Source: Owenia fusiformis (taxonomy: Eukaryota > Annelida > Polychaeta > Sabellida > Oweniidae). From it: a stretch of DNA of 64,000 bases. Below are positions 1 through 12,158 of the stretch, one piece after another; within the stretch, counting starts at the first letter, position 1; each line of letters opens with the position of its first letter. The stretch is from positions 53,959,885 through 54,023,884 of the forward strand of contig CAIIXF020000001.1 of NCBI GenBank assembly GCA_903813345.2. The letters run 5' to 3'. The notes under the pieces are model-generated. The model was given only the letters and a program-made list of their open reading frames with translations, was not told the origin of the DNA and made no database searches. A program made the position numbers and the translations under genes.

Positions 1-247
1 CCAACCAATGGTATGTGTGATTCACTACAGGTCCATCACATGAATTATGTTTATTTTTGAATAGATTTTATTGAAACAACTTAAAATCACAGTCGTCATT
101 AAAGCAAGTTATGGATTGCAGCACAATGAAAATTCAGCTTCAGCCTTCAACGGGGAGTTAGTTACAAAAAGAGATTCAATTTTGTTATCTTTCTAGAATA
201 TCATGAATTATCACATCATTAATTTACCATTTCAATTACATAAACAG

Positions 248-3200
248 GACACTCCAAAGATGAGTGGTAAGAGATCGCCCAACCCCCCACAGATGACCTC
301 CTTCTCCATGCATCCATCACTAACAGAGACCCAGGTGAAGTCTATCAAAGATGCAGCTGAATCTCTTATCAAGACCTTGCCTCCATATGCCCCAAAGCCC
401 ATGAATATGAGGAAGGAAATATGTCGAGATATAGAGGTAAGAGACACAGCAATTTCTATCAGCACCTTGATTGGTCAATATCACTAATGGCACTTAAGTA
501 TATTAATGGCATTATAATGAAGTCCTGTCAGTTCAAATCGAAGAGAAATCTACCAGAGCATACTTTGCATCGCAGAGACAGTCGAACATCAGAATGGACA
601 ATTTTACTTTTACGACTGTTATCTCATTTTTGCTGCATTTACCTGCCAGTATGAGACACATATGTCGCAGCTGGCCTTTCCTACTGTACTGTGATACATG
701 CTTTGAGATATTTCTGTGTGCTTTTTGAAATTTTGAATTTCTGAAAGATGGTAGCACTGTTTTTATGCTTGTATTTTGTAGAGAGTGATGAACATGGATG
801 TTGATGATCCAATTAGAAATGATGAAATCAGGAAATACTCTGCTATATATGGTCGGTTCGATTCAAAACGCAAGAACGACAAACCTATGTCCTTGCATGA
901 GGTAAGTCAGTATTAATGATTTACTAGTAATCATTGATGATCTAAATTGTTAATCAATTATATTATTTTCCCCTTTAAAAGTTGCACAACAAAATTTTAT
1001 GTATTTCCTAAGTTTTTCAAACATTTTTTAGATATCAGTAAATGAGGCAGCCACACAGATTTGTATCCACATGCCATCCCTGTTGACGAGACGAGATGAG
1101 CTCTTCCCCCTGGCACGTGATGTTGTACGTGACAGTGGCTACCAGTATTCCAAAGGTCATTCAAGGTATGAATCAAGCTGGTATTGTTTCCTCTTACTGC
1201 CCATTGCTGTGGTTTGATTGGCTGAGAATTCCCAATTCAAAGAACAGAGCAACAGTTTTAAAGTGAATTTGATTTTTGCAAATGTGTTCACTATTTTATA
1301 TTTTTTTGCTGTCCAATTGTCATTGTTTCAAACTCACCATTTTGAATCAGTGCAATGGACGCCCTATTCTATTATAAGTTTATATCTAATGCTCTAGTTA
1401 ATTTTAACATTTTCCTGCTTTTTCTCAAATCTGTTTCATCCCTTAGATTTTATGATGATGCATACTTCATGGTTTATCATTGTATTCCCATCATTACATA
1501 ATATTTTGCTTTCAATGTTTTCATCAGTATTTGAATGTGCTTTATCAGAGGCATAGCTAGGATATCAAATTAGAATAGGAGGCAAATTTAGATAGGTGAG
1601 GCAAAATATAGGCAAGGTAAATTTGAGATGAAGTAATACATTACTTTCATTTCACTTGATTTTCATGGTTTCATTTAAAAAGATTGCCTCAATAAGTAAA
1701 TCTATAAAATATTGACTGCCTAATGCCTAGCTATGCCCATATTTGTAATTTTCTACTCTAATAGAGTAGTATCATTAAGCTTCTCAGTTTTGCTGAATTG
1801 TTCCATTTCATTAAACAATAATTATGTATACAGTTTTCATTCTTTTTTGTGATGTATGATGTGTATCATTTGCCTTTTGCCTTATTGTATGTTCTAACAT
1901 TTTATCTAATCTTAATCTTAGTTTTGTAGAATACTAAGTTCTAACATAACAAAAATGTTTTGTTTGTCCAAATATGGAAAGTTAAATGAAAAACAGTGGA
2001 ATGCTAGTAAATGAATACTAAAAAGATGTAAGCATGGGAGGGACATCTATAAATGCTAATAATCTGCATGCCTGTGTAGTGTGAACTGAGTAATAATATT
2101 ATTGCTTTTGCTTTTTACAACAATTTTAGATTGTAGTGTAGCATACGACCAGTTTTCTTTTTTCACTGCCTTGTTTTTTCAATTATTTAGCATTGGACTC
2201 CTTTTTATCAGTCATGTACGTTAAACAGAAAAACGTATTAATTTTTTTATACTCTAAAATAAGACTGTTATAAACAAACAGGAATTTAATTTTGGATTAT
2301 TTTAAAAACTGCTCTGGTTGATGTTTTTTGTGAAGAATTAAGTAAGTATGTGGGGTATGCAATTACCGGATGTGGGATGTGGTTTTGCATTAGCCATTGT
2401 ATATTGCATAAGTTTGTCTACAATTTCATAAGATAGCTTGGTGGTAAAATGTCTGCCAAGAAAGTCCCTGCTCAAGACCTTCTCATGACCATTTCTATTA
2501 TCCCAAGAAATCTTGTGAATGCAAACAATAAGGAGAATATGGGAGATTTGGATTTGATTTTCAAAACTGCGATTAATCACTAAAACATTTATAGATACTC
2601 GCATTAACATTGTACCAATATAACAATTTGTGAAAATTATGAAATGAATTGACTATAGTAGCAGTTTTGTAAATCAGTTCTAAGTTAAACAAATTGGATT
2701 TTGAAGGGATAACGAATATGCATGAATTTGTAGTGATACTGGTTTGTCTTGCACAATGCATGCTAAATAACCCTAATCTAGCTTTTCTTAATTTTCTACT
2801 TTCTCAGTAGGGCAGCTAGCGCAGATCCTCCAATGTTGACACCAGCAAATAAAAGGCAAAAATTGGACACAAGTCTAGATAGTGCTGAGAAAGCATCCAA
2901 AGCAGAGACGGATAAACTTCAGAGAGAGGTAGTGTGATGTTACCATGGTTACTGTGGCATGTTTGGTTACGTTTTATATTTAGTCAACAGAGATATTCTT
3001 GATTGAAGTACCAGTTCATTTTATATTCGTGTATGGGGAAATTTAGCAGTAAAATATCATATTCTGTCTTTCATTTTATAGTTCCACCCATTTTTACCTA
3101 AGATTCTGTAATGAGTAATGAAACATCAGAAAGACTGAAAACTCCGTAAACTAAGCCCACATTCCCAAACTCAAAATTGACCATTACCTTTCCTTCCATA

Positions 3201-4187
3201 GACTCGTCTCGTAGCCATCAAACAAGAATTAATGATGGTTGCCGAGCAACAGGAGGCACTGAAGCAGCAGGTCCAAGATGCTAAGGAAGAGGAGAATTAT
3301 ACATTGATACATCAGCTCCAGAGTCAACTAGAGGAGCTCACTTCCAAACATCTAACACTGTTAACAGAAGAGAGCGACCTGACAAGGAAGCAGAAGAGAT
3401 CACAGAGGTAGAATCTTAGAGTCTTCCTATTATTACAATGGCAGCAAAAGATAGAGAGTGTAAAGTAATTAAACAATGGTTGTGAATATGATGATCTCAG
3501 AATTATATGTTTAAAATAAAAAAGCAAAAATGTTCAGCTGGTTGTTTAGCTTAACTTTTCCTGAGTTGTCTGAATATTTATAAAGCTCCATTAGTTGGAC
3601 TTTTAGAGTATTGGAACCAGGGAAATAATTTAGTCTAATTCACAAATGTTCCATAATTATTGGCAGCGGTGTAATATTCCTTGTACAATGTGTCAAACGA
3701 GTGTTACATTATTCTTCATATAGTCTTATGTCCTTTCTATTATGTCAGGTATCTCCAGTCCAAAACTAAACCACTGATACCACCTAGCACCAACGACAGC
3801 TTCAACACTGAAAAATCCTCCCCAACCAATGGTGACACACCCTCTGAGCTATTTGGCGTACCAGTCAAGAATAACAATGAAGACACTAAACAGTTTGTAA
3901 ACAAGAGCTTGTTTAATGAGGGCCTTCGGATTGCTCAACAATATGGCATGGATGATTTTGCCACTGAACTGATTGGGATGCAGCCTGAGGATGAAGAGGA
4001 AGTTGACGAACAGTCTGAGTGGAATCGTGAAGTTGAAAAAGATGCAGAAAAAACTAAAATCAAAACAGAAGCCACAAATATCGAGGAGAAAGATACAAAG
4101 GACCATGATGGGGATGTAGAAAGTGGTATCGGTAGTCCATCTTCCATGAAATTAGAAAATGGTGATGCTGTGGAGGCTACGAGTTAG
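248..4187 (+). CDS. NAB: NAB corepressor (EGR/NGFI-A-binding protein), C-terminal part, 6 exons, 5'-truncated by window edge
   Basis: Exons 248-436, 782-901, 1032-1165, 2811-2928 (or 2808-2928), 3202-3407 and 3749-4187 join in frame at GT/AG borders and end in TAG at 4185. Together they give about 361 codons. The segment containing RKYSAIYGRFDSKRK followed by VNEAATQ and LLTRRDELFPLAR is the hallmark of NAB conserved domain 2 (NCD2), which in vertebrate NAB1/NAB2 represses transcription brought in by EGR factors. NCD1, the EGR-binding domain, would lie upstream of the window. After NCD2 comes a charged, Gln/Glu-rich helical exon (3202-3407, probable coiled coil) and an acidic tail ending EATS. 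The tail matches the NAB pattern of a less conserved C-terminus, where NAB2 recruits CHD4. NAB acts in the nucleus as a corepressor. The family call is firm; NAB1 versus NAB2 is not meaningful for a probable single invertebrate gene. Confidence 0.93.
782..1165 (+). CDS. NAB: NAB exons encoding NCD2 (782-901 and 1032-1165)
   Basis: The first exon is 40 codons in phase 0, after acceptor TTTTGTAG and ending in CATGAG|gtaagt. The second starts after TTTTTTAG and ends HSR with two bases of the last codon. Between them they carry the strongest NAB signature, RKYSAIYGRFDSKRK. The 130-nt intron between the exons is among the shortest in this gene. Confidence 0.93.
2808..2928 (+). CDS. NAB: NAB exon with tandem NAGNAG acceptor
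   Basis: The acceptor region reads TTTCTCAG then TAG then GGCAGC. Either AG keeps the frame from the previous exon (which ends in AG, two bases of a codon). Use of the first acceptor (exon from 2808) adds one serine codon; use of the second (exon from 2811) does not. The exon continues as a Lys/Asp/Ser-rich linker with KRQK and ends LQRE before gtagtg. Confidence 0.75.
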
Positions 4188-4935
4188 TCAGATTTTAAGC
4201 TCAGTTGAATGGTGCACCAAAACAGTATCAGCCTTAAATACCACAAAGCTTTAGTTAGCTTAAGTTTTCTTTTTTTCATCTTGTTAGTTTTGAATTTTCA
4301 TCATCTTCCTTCATGAAGCATATGAAGCAATGATTAGTTTAGATAAAAATATGAATCGATTGAGGATGTATGTAATACTAAGCAATACTTAACCTAGTCC
4401 ATGTTCATGTATGAATGACAAAGGAGTCAGTTAGTCATTAGATGAATTCCTAATTAAAATGTAAAATATTAATGTAGAAGTTTAATAACTTTGAACATGT
4501 AAAGTACACATGTAAAATTATGCTGATTTAGCAAAAAATGAAAGAATTCCACCTTAATTGTGAATTCCACCTTTATTGTGAATTCCATACAACTGGAAAT
4601 ATTAAATGTATTTATCTCTTGCCTCACACAATCACCGTTGTATATAAAATACACATGTATGTAAATATTAAATTAGTAATTTCACTTGAACAACTATTAT
4701 CATCATTTCTGCATTTATCATCATTTTGTCATCATCTGCATTTATTGTCATTTCTGCATTGATCATCCTTTTATCATCATTTCTTTTCAATGAGTCAACA
4801 CTGATAAAATTCATCATTGTTCAGGGTATGTTTGAAAAATCATATATTAAGTATATAGTGTATATAAAATAATTACATAATTTATTTTTATTTAAGACAT
4901 TGTACATATTTAATAAAGTTGTTTATATTTAAGGA
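4188..4935 (+). other. NAB 3' untranslated region
   Basis: AT-rich non-coding sequence after the TAG. It holds three copies of TGAATTCCAC-like words (4545-4590) and a TCATCATTT/CTGCATTTAT microsatellite-like run (about 4690-4785). It ends near an AATAAA at 4912-4917 followed by a GT-rich stretch. The UTR end is inferred from that signal only. Confidence 0.6.
4912..4917 (+). terminator. Putative NAB polyadenylation signal AATAAA
   Basis: Canonical AATAAA about 730 nt after the NAB stop, followed within 10 nt by GTTGTTTATATTT, a plausible downstream GU-rich element. Other AT-rich matches exist, so the site is provisional. Confidence 0.5.
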
Positions 4936-7900
4936 TCTAGAATGTGTAAGATAGTAGATCGATCGATAAAGTGATATATAGTATGCTAGTATACTGAAAT
5001 ATAGAACTAGAACACTTGGGTTTCGTGATCAAAACACTTACCCATCCAGACCAATGCTTTGAATTTGAACAATGTTTTGCCATTCCAAAATAACATGTTT
5101 TTGAGAACTGGCAGAATGCTAAGAATATTAAAAAAAATTAACGCAAACATTCACATGATGTTGCTTTATTAGCCTTGTGTTGTTGAGGTGACAATCTTAT
5201 CGACACAATTAAATGGTAATCATGCTTAAGCCCAGTGTGAAAGTTCTAAAACATGGCCCAACAATCAACATAGGATTCAAAATTGAATTGAATTATTGTG
5301 ATAAGAAATCACATGTAAAAAAGACATGTTGCTAGTCAAGGTAGAGTGCCACATGCAACAGAAATAATGGGGAGGAATAATTGATTTTAATGGATTGTCC
5401 TCACAATACTTTAGCTAGGCACAACCTGTTATAAACATTTAGTAATTGTAGTTTTCCTAATTTTTTATGTTGAAAAGTTCTTCCAGTTTGATATGGAAAA
5501 GTTTCAAGTTGTTATACTTGTTACATGATATTGTACAGTATATGTGCAATAAAAATAAATTTATAACAAAAAAATATGATCTTAGTTTGATATAATATTC
5601 TTTCAAAGAAAATTGAAACAAGGACATACAGCTAAGTTGCCACATGAGGGTTAGAATGGGACACATAAAACCTTTTCCACAAATCTACATGTTGATGTAG
5701 TCATTATCAAAAAACAAACAAATGACTCGGATACACCACAAAGTTGAAGTTTTCGGGGGATCTAGTTGTTCAAATCCTGAGATACACTCCCCTCCATAAG
5801 TGTGGCAACTGGAAGCTCACCTTTGAATCACTTATCGAAGTCTGTTATGTTTGGCAATCTAAATTTATCATCAGTCCTCTACTTGCAACTAGACAACAGC
5901 AATGCCAAAGCATAGCAAATCTCATCGAACAGCTGTTATTTTTACAAAGTATATAGCAAAATGGCAGCCACTTTTCAAAATGGCTACTTTCTACCAAAAG
6001 TGTCATTAGATAGTGTGCCATGCCTATAGTATTCACATACCAAATATGAATAAAACCGTCCCACTTTTCCAGTTAGTAAAATACGTTAAAATGGTGGCCA
6101 TTTTTCAAAATGGGTGCCTTCTACCAAAAGTGTCATTACACTGTGTGCCATGCTTAAAGTATTCACCAAATATGAACTACGTTCGATGGGATAATAAAGG
6201 AACAAATTTAAGATTCAAATACCGTCAGACAACTTCCAGTTGCCAAACTTATGGAGGGTAGTGTAACATCCATACTGAAACCTTGATTCCCCATTGGGTA
6301 CCATGTTATGGTCTACTTATTATTAGTCTATGTTTGAAATTAAATCTGAATGGCGAAAGACGCAGGCCAAGCTAGCAGTGGGTTTTGGGTGGGTCCTCCC
6401 TCCAAGAAATTTTGGAAAATGAGATTTGATTGGGTGCTTTTTTCACACATTCACCCTTAGAAATCTCGTTTTTAAAAACATGGGTGTGTTGAGACTGGCT
6501 TTTCAATAGAAATGTGATATTTTTCAAATACAAATGAAAATACGGAAAACAGAATGTTGTTTTCATACATACTGTATTGTGTCAAGATCAATATTTGTAG
6601 AATTAAAGGTCATTGAATTTGGAGTTGCATTCATTCCATATCTTTTGATTTCTGAAAATGCTATTAATTAGACACATCGATGATTGAAAGCTTGGAAATT
6701 CTGGATAGTCAAACAAAATACAAAACTAAGATACACTTTGGTAAATATATATATATTCATACGTGATTTCATTTCAATCAATTCACTGTTTATTCATACA
6801 AAATATTTCTCTGCAATAAAAAATCTACCATTATATGACTGGATCTCAATCACAAGTTGATGCACCCTTGACCTACAATCACAGTAAGGTTTAAAGACAA
6901 AAATCATTCTCAAATTAGAAGATATGAACTTGACATTTCACAATGGAAACACTAGAATGGCATATACAATACATGTACAAATGTATATTTCTAGTGTACT
7001 TTATTGTATTTTTTCAAAAATTGCACTTCTAATATGGACTACATGTTGAACTTAGTGCAAAACTTTGAAAGGACCACTTCCATTTATAATGCTTCATAAT
7101 ACTCAGTTGTTATGTCCTAGAACATGATAATTTCTATTGCAAGTTTTAAATTAAAATCAAATTAAAATAAAATATATCATAAAAATAAAAGTCATTCAAT
7201 TTGGAAAACGTTTAATATCCATTTCCTCACCATTTGGCTTTTGGAAAAATATCCGTGACTTGAACTACTTTGTATCTGATCTAAAACAAACAAAAAGTAT
7301 CTCCATGGAGAGGATCAAAGAAAAAAATGCAGCACTCTTGTACTCAAAATTTCACAAAATACCCTCATTTAAATTGAATGTTTTTATAATTCATTATCAC
7401 CATGGCATTAATGTCAAATTCCAAATAGAGAACATCACCTCCCACAAGTGGCAGCAAGATATACAATTACAACAACATGGTTGCAATAAGGCACAGAGTG
7501 AACAATATCACCAAATCTCAAATATTCAAAAAAACTAATCAGTTTGAGATTTTCATACCAAGTAACACTCCTGAAAATTATAAATCAATCCATAAAATAG
7601 GTTCCACACTTAAATCTACAAATCATCAATCTCACATACTTATCCTTGAAAACGAAACAGTCTGCACTTTTTTTATTTAAAAGGATACTCAAATAAGAAT
7701 GTTCATACTAAAAAAATAATGTCTTGAATTAAATGTGAAACACAGGATAGAGAGCCTAACTACATTACTGTACAAAAGCATTTATTTGTACGTGAAAAAA
7801 TGTATATAATGAATACATTAGCATCACAAAAACAATATATACAAAAGCTAAATATTTATACAATCACATTGTTTTTCACCAATACAATATTTAGCCATTA

Positions 7901-8730
7901 TGTCCCTATCATAGCTCGGGCTATATTGACATTGATATTTTTACACGATTCAAGTCGAAATCACTTTGTTTACATGTTATGACATCATAAAGTTGTCATG
8001 GTAGAAAAGTTTGGAGGCAATACAGAAATATATAGCCGACCTTCAGCTCCATTGACTTCCATACAAATTCTTCGCTAGGTATGTAATACTAGCCGATATA
8101 CCCCACTGTACAAAATGGTTGTGAAATGGTAGAGGAATGACTCTTTTAAATTACAAATGTACCATAATCTAAAGCTCATTATCTTGCTTTAATTTGAGAA
8201 TGCAGTACATCTTGAAGTAATCTTTTATATAATAAATTCCATGAACATAATTAGCTGTATGGTACAAATCTGAATACTGTGGAATCATTTAACACTTCAT
8301 TTGGAAGTACACATAGTTTTCTTCATGAAAGTCAAGTAAAGGCACAAGTGGAGAAGTATTAGGTTGTCCCACTAGTCAGAACTCATGGTTTTAGTTCAAT
8401 TAGTTCAGAACAGAATAATAAAGAAGCTCAGGCAGAGTTAATCAGGCAATGTCTTTGGATGAAATTGGAAACCAACCAATTTCAGACATACAAATGAAAT
8501 GAATTTGAGAATTTATAAATGTTACAGGTTAAGCCAAACCTACATTTTAGTGACTAGTGTTAAAAATCTAATGTATTTTCCATGAGAGGTTTTTCTGGAA
8601 GCTTTACTTAAAATAAAAAGGTCTCAAGATTATATGATTCCTATATCAGTAAGCTATAACTAATATTTGTATCTAGCTCATTTTGTTGGATCAAAATATC
8701 AATAATTTAAATTTGGCAACAAATTATTAC
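4936..8730. other. Convergent NAB/STAT intergenic or STAT 3' UTR sequence
   Basis: No coding exon recognised. On - there are many possible AATAAA signals (plus-strand TTTATT at 6789, 7672 and 7781), so the STAT transcript could end anywhere here. The stretch 7890-8110 contains a diverged copy of the repeat also found at 53.5-53.9 kb, sharing ATATATAGCCGACCTTCAGC. Confidence 0.4.
5784..6263. mobile_element. MITE-like element with about 30-bp inverted ends in the NAB-STAT intergenic region
   Basis: CACTCCCCTCCATAAGTGTG with GGCAACTGGAAG (5784-5814) recurs inverted at 6233-6263 as CTTCCAGTTGCC plus ACTTATGGAGGG. Inside are two diverged copies of a unit containing AAATGGTGGCCATTTTTCAA and ACCAAAAGTGTCATTA. 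The same unit forms the larger array at 32.3-33.2 kb. No coding capacity. Confidence 0.65.
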
Positions 8731-10497
8731 ATTTTTACAGGGTTTGTGTAAAAAACCGGGTGACCGGGTACCTAACGTTCCTTGCAGGGTTATGAATTTT
8801 ATATATTTATAACGTTGGATCTGGACGATACATGTACGTTATTTTCGACGTCACGTTTTGAGGTTATTTCACATCGTAAGAATCGATTTAGTGAGAACAT
8901 AATGTCTTAACGTTTTCTTAACTTACAAATATTTTGAAGCCATTTCCACAATGTTTAAATTTATGTTACGTCGAAAATTAACCGAATGTGGTAAAAATGA
9001 AACGTCCCTGTTACATTTTCTACACTAGCGAACTTTACAAACATGTTTCTACAACATACTTTTTATACCATCCATCGACGTTTTGCTGAATATTTAATTA
9101 ACGTCAGATCAATACGGTACATGAACGTCATTATGGACGTCGCGTTTTGAGGTTATTTCACATCGAAAAAATGTTTTGACAACGTTAAATTTTAACGTTA
9201 ACAATACGTCGGAAATGAACCGACTTTGTGAGAAAATCAAACATTCTTGTTATGTTTTCCACACTAACGAACTTTACGAACACGTTACAACAACGTTCTT
9301 TTTATACCATCAATAGACGTTTTATTAAATGTCTCATGTTTACGTTGCCTCGACGTCTAAAGAACAAAAATATGCAACGATGAACTTATATGCAACTTAT
9401 GAGCAACTTCACATGGACGTCACTGTTTCCTGGATCGATTATTTTAAAAAGTACTCTGTCTCTTATACACCCTATGCAGACAGAGCCTGTGGGAAATATT
9501 GGGTGCGGAGCAAATGAGCGGAGGGTGCGGAGCTAACGGTTATTTTTGAATTTAAATTTGGACTATTTCTGAAACTAAGCCGTTTTGGGACTTCAAATAT
9601 ACCAAGATATGTGTATTTGACACCAAATATCAATACAATTGTGAAAATAGTAGCGCAATTCATTCTATAGCGACGCAGTGAGCCTTAATCCTTTCCCAGA
9701 CCTATATATTTTGAAATTATCCTTTTAATACTGAGTCCCCAGCATTCATAAAAAATGGTGTTCAAGGTGCACTATCTATACAAATTATTTTTGCATCTTG
9801 GAAGCCAGGCAGTATCTGTTTGATTTTATAAAAATTCGGAAATGTTCTTCAGATATGAGCCCCTCTAAATATTGGGTGCGGAGCAGCTCCATAAACGTAG
9901 CTCCGCACCCAATATTTAGAGGGGCTCATATCTGAAGAACATTTCCGAATTTTTATAAAATCACACAGATACTGCCTGGCTTCCAAGATGCAAAAATAAT
10001 TTGCATGGGTAGTGTATCTTGAACACCATTTTTTATGAATGCTGGGGACGCAGTATTAAAAGGATAGTCTCAAAATATATAGGTCTGGGAAATGTTTAAG
10101 GCATACTCCGTCGCTATAAAATGAATTGCACTACTATTTTCACAATTTTATTGATATTTGGTGTCAAATACACATATCTTGGTATATTTGAAGTCCCAAA
10201 ACGGCTTAGTTTCAGAAATATCCCAATTTTAAATTCAAAAATGACCGTTAGCTCCGCACCCTCCGCTCATTTGCGCCGCACCCAATATTTCCCACAGGCT
10301 CTGTCTGCATAGGGTGTTATAGGGTAAAAAATATCGAACAGTAGTGCACTCGGTAGGCTAAGTCTGTCAAGTCAATTCGCTACTATATATCGGGGGAAAT
10401 GTGGAACTTTGAAAGTTGGTAACCCTGCTAGGAACGTTAGGTACCCGGTCGACCGGGTACCCGGTCACCGGGTTTTTTACACAAACCCATTTTTACA
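8731..10497. mobile_element. Fold-back DNA transposon with 9-bp target-site duplication (Mutator-like size)
   Basis: The element itself is 8740-10488 (1749 bp). Its ends are GGGTTTGTGTAAAAAACC and the inverse GGTTTTTTACACAAACCC, continuing into GGTGACCGGGTACC and CTAACGTTCC; the right end carries an extra CCGGTCGACCGGGTAC-type duplication. It is flanked by perfect ATTTTTACA direct repeats at 8731-8739 and 10489-10497. Inside sits a huge palindrome: about 420-bp arms (9464-9885 and 9899-10320) around a loop of some 13 nt, with GGGTGCGGAGC at the arm tips. No transposase is encoded, so it is non-autonomous. A 9-bp duplication fits Mutator-like elements; that superfamily call is inference. Confidence 0.85.
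9464..10320. repeat. Near-perfect 0.42-kb-arm palindrome inside the fold-back element
   Basis: The left arm begins at ACACCCTATGCAGACAGAGC and the right arm ends with its inverse near 10320. The centre is GCGGAGCAGCTCCATAAACG then TAGCTCCGC. The open frames in each arm are mirror images of each other and are not genes. Confidence 0.9.
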
Positions 10498-11908
10498 ATT
10501 TTTGGTATATGTAGAAAATGGACTTATATTGCAAATATGAATCAAAAGCAGTTTGTAATATGACTAATATCTAATATGGTTATTTGCAGTATTATACAAA
10601 AATATCATGGCAGAATACCGATATATACACAACATTAAGGCATTTTTATCTCATAATCATGCTTTTCAGGCCAAACAGCAGGGGAGGAATTCATGCAAAG
10701 TTATCACCTGTATCAAAGTGAAAATTGGTGAATCTAGGTCACTGCTGTAATTTTAGAGTGGTCTCTGCACTAGTGTGAACAAAAAGCACCAATTTGAATG
10801 GGAATATTGCAAAAATGTCCCTAACACAATATGCTGAGATGCCTGCTTTCATTTAACAATCACATAAAAAAGAAAAAGCTTTCACTGTTTATACAATACA
10901 AGCTGGAATTAACATAGGGTTTTATATTCATCTCTGGTTCAAGGTAGCTCCCACAAATCATTCATAAGAGAATTTGAATGTATTGTTTCATTTTTGTCAT
11001 TTCTCTATCATTGATAATAGCGAGGTTTCATACAATGGGTTAGAACTAAAACATATCCACAACTAAATCCCGTTTTAAATGAACCAATACGCAGAAAGAT
11101 GCGATATTTAATTTAAATGTTGAGCTAAAAATGTTGTACGAAACCTCTCTTATGTTGACTACATGTTTATATTTTGGTTCTTGCTGATTTCATTCTTCCA
11201 TTGTAATTACATTCCTGATTCTTCATCTTAATCAATAATCACAGTTTTGAATCTTGAATCATAGTCACTTTACCTGCTGTAATCACACAATATATCACTT
11301 TACAGGGTGACCCAAGGATTTCAATTTTAAAAGAAAACATTTTTTTTCATCTAGGCATGCTTTCCTATGAAATCATTCAAATTCATTCAATCATTGCAAA
11401 TTCAGAAATCTTTCATCGTCAATAACAACCAAATTGGCATGTGCCACTTAATCATTATTGAAAAAGTTATTCAAAAACGGGATGGATAGGATAAATTAGA
11501 GGTAATACTTATCAAAGTAATCCAGAAATAATTATTTATCCTGATCTGAAATCTCTATTTCAGATTATTGCATTTTGAATGTTTTTGGTTGATCTAATAC
11601 AAGAGCATGACTAGACAGAAAACATTACTTACTTCTTGATTACAGTTATTAATGATATATATGTATGACCGCATTTCACAAGATAATTTAAGAAGCCACA
11701 ATAATTCATTTCAAGGTTTGAGTTTTGATGCAATTTTCGGTCACCCTGTGATTCCACTGTACTTTATAATATTTAAACATACACCATCCCATATGTTGCT
11801 GTTACTATCACATACAGGGTTTCACATAAGAAAAGATAAAACATACATTTCTTTACATTTGAAACACTCTGAGTAACAGTCTCTAACTGAAATTGTAATT
11901 CTACCAGT
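10489..11908. other. STAT downstream / probable 3' UTR sequence, no gene seen
   Basis: AT-rich non-coding sequence directly 3' of the STAT stop codon on -. No protein similarity recognised on either strand. Part of it should be STAT 3' UTR, but the polyadenylation site cannot be fixed. Confidence 0.4.
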
Positions 11909-12158
11909 TTAATTCAGGTTCTGGAAGTTTGGAAAATTGCCAAGATTGGGGGTATGTGGGCTCATCGCATTGTTATTCAATATTTGGTTCATAGTCACAT
12001 TGTTAATGAACGTATCCTGATCATAATCCCCAAAGCTTAACATGTCATCCATCTGCACTTCATCAATGTTATGGTCATCAGTAGGAATATGTGACTGGAC
12101 GCTACTTGGGTTGTCGTAAGCCTGGGGGTCAAGCATACCCTCGGCACCTGCTGGCCAG
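11909..12158 (-). CDS. STAT5: STAT last exon, transactivation tail
   Basis: After TTCACTTTTAG the exon encodes residues 704-785 and ends TAA (11911-11909). The tail contains the acidic, hydrophobic-spaced segment [19 protein letters not shown], then an Asn-rich end. The sequence is not conserved with the vertebrate STAT5 tail, but position, length and acidic character fit a transactivation domain. Confidence 0.9.

Noticed and set aside
1-10. CCAACCAATG|gtatgt at the window start as the end of a NAB exon
   Set aside because: A donor-like word only; ten bases give no protein support.
9472-10312. Two similar 63-codon frames in opposite orientation
   Set aside because: They are the mirror arms of the fold-back palindrome, not genes.
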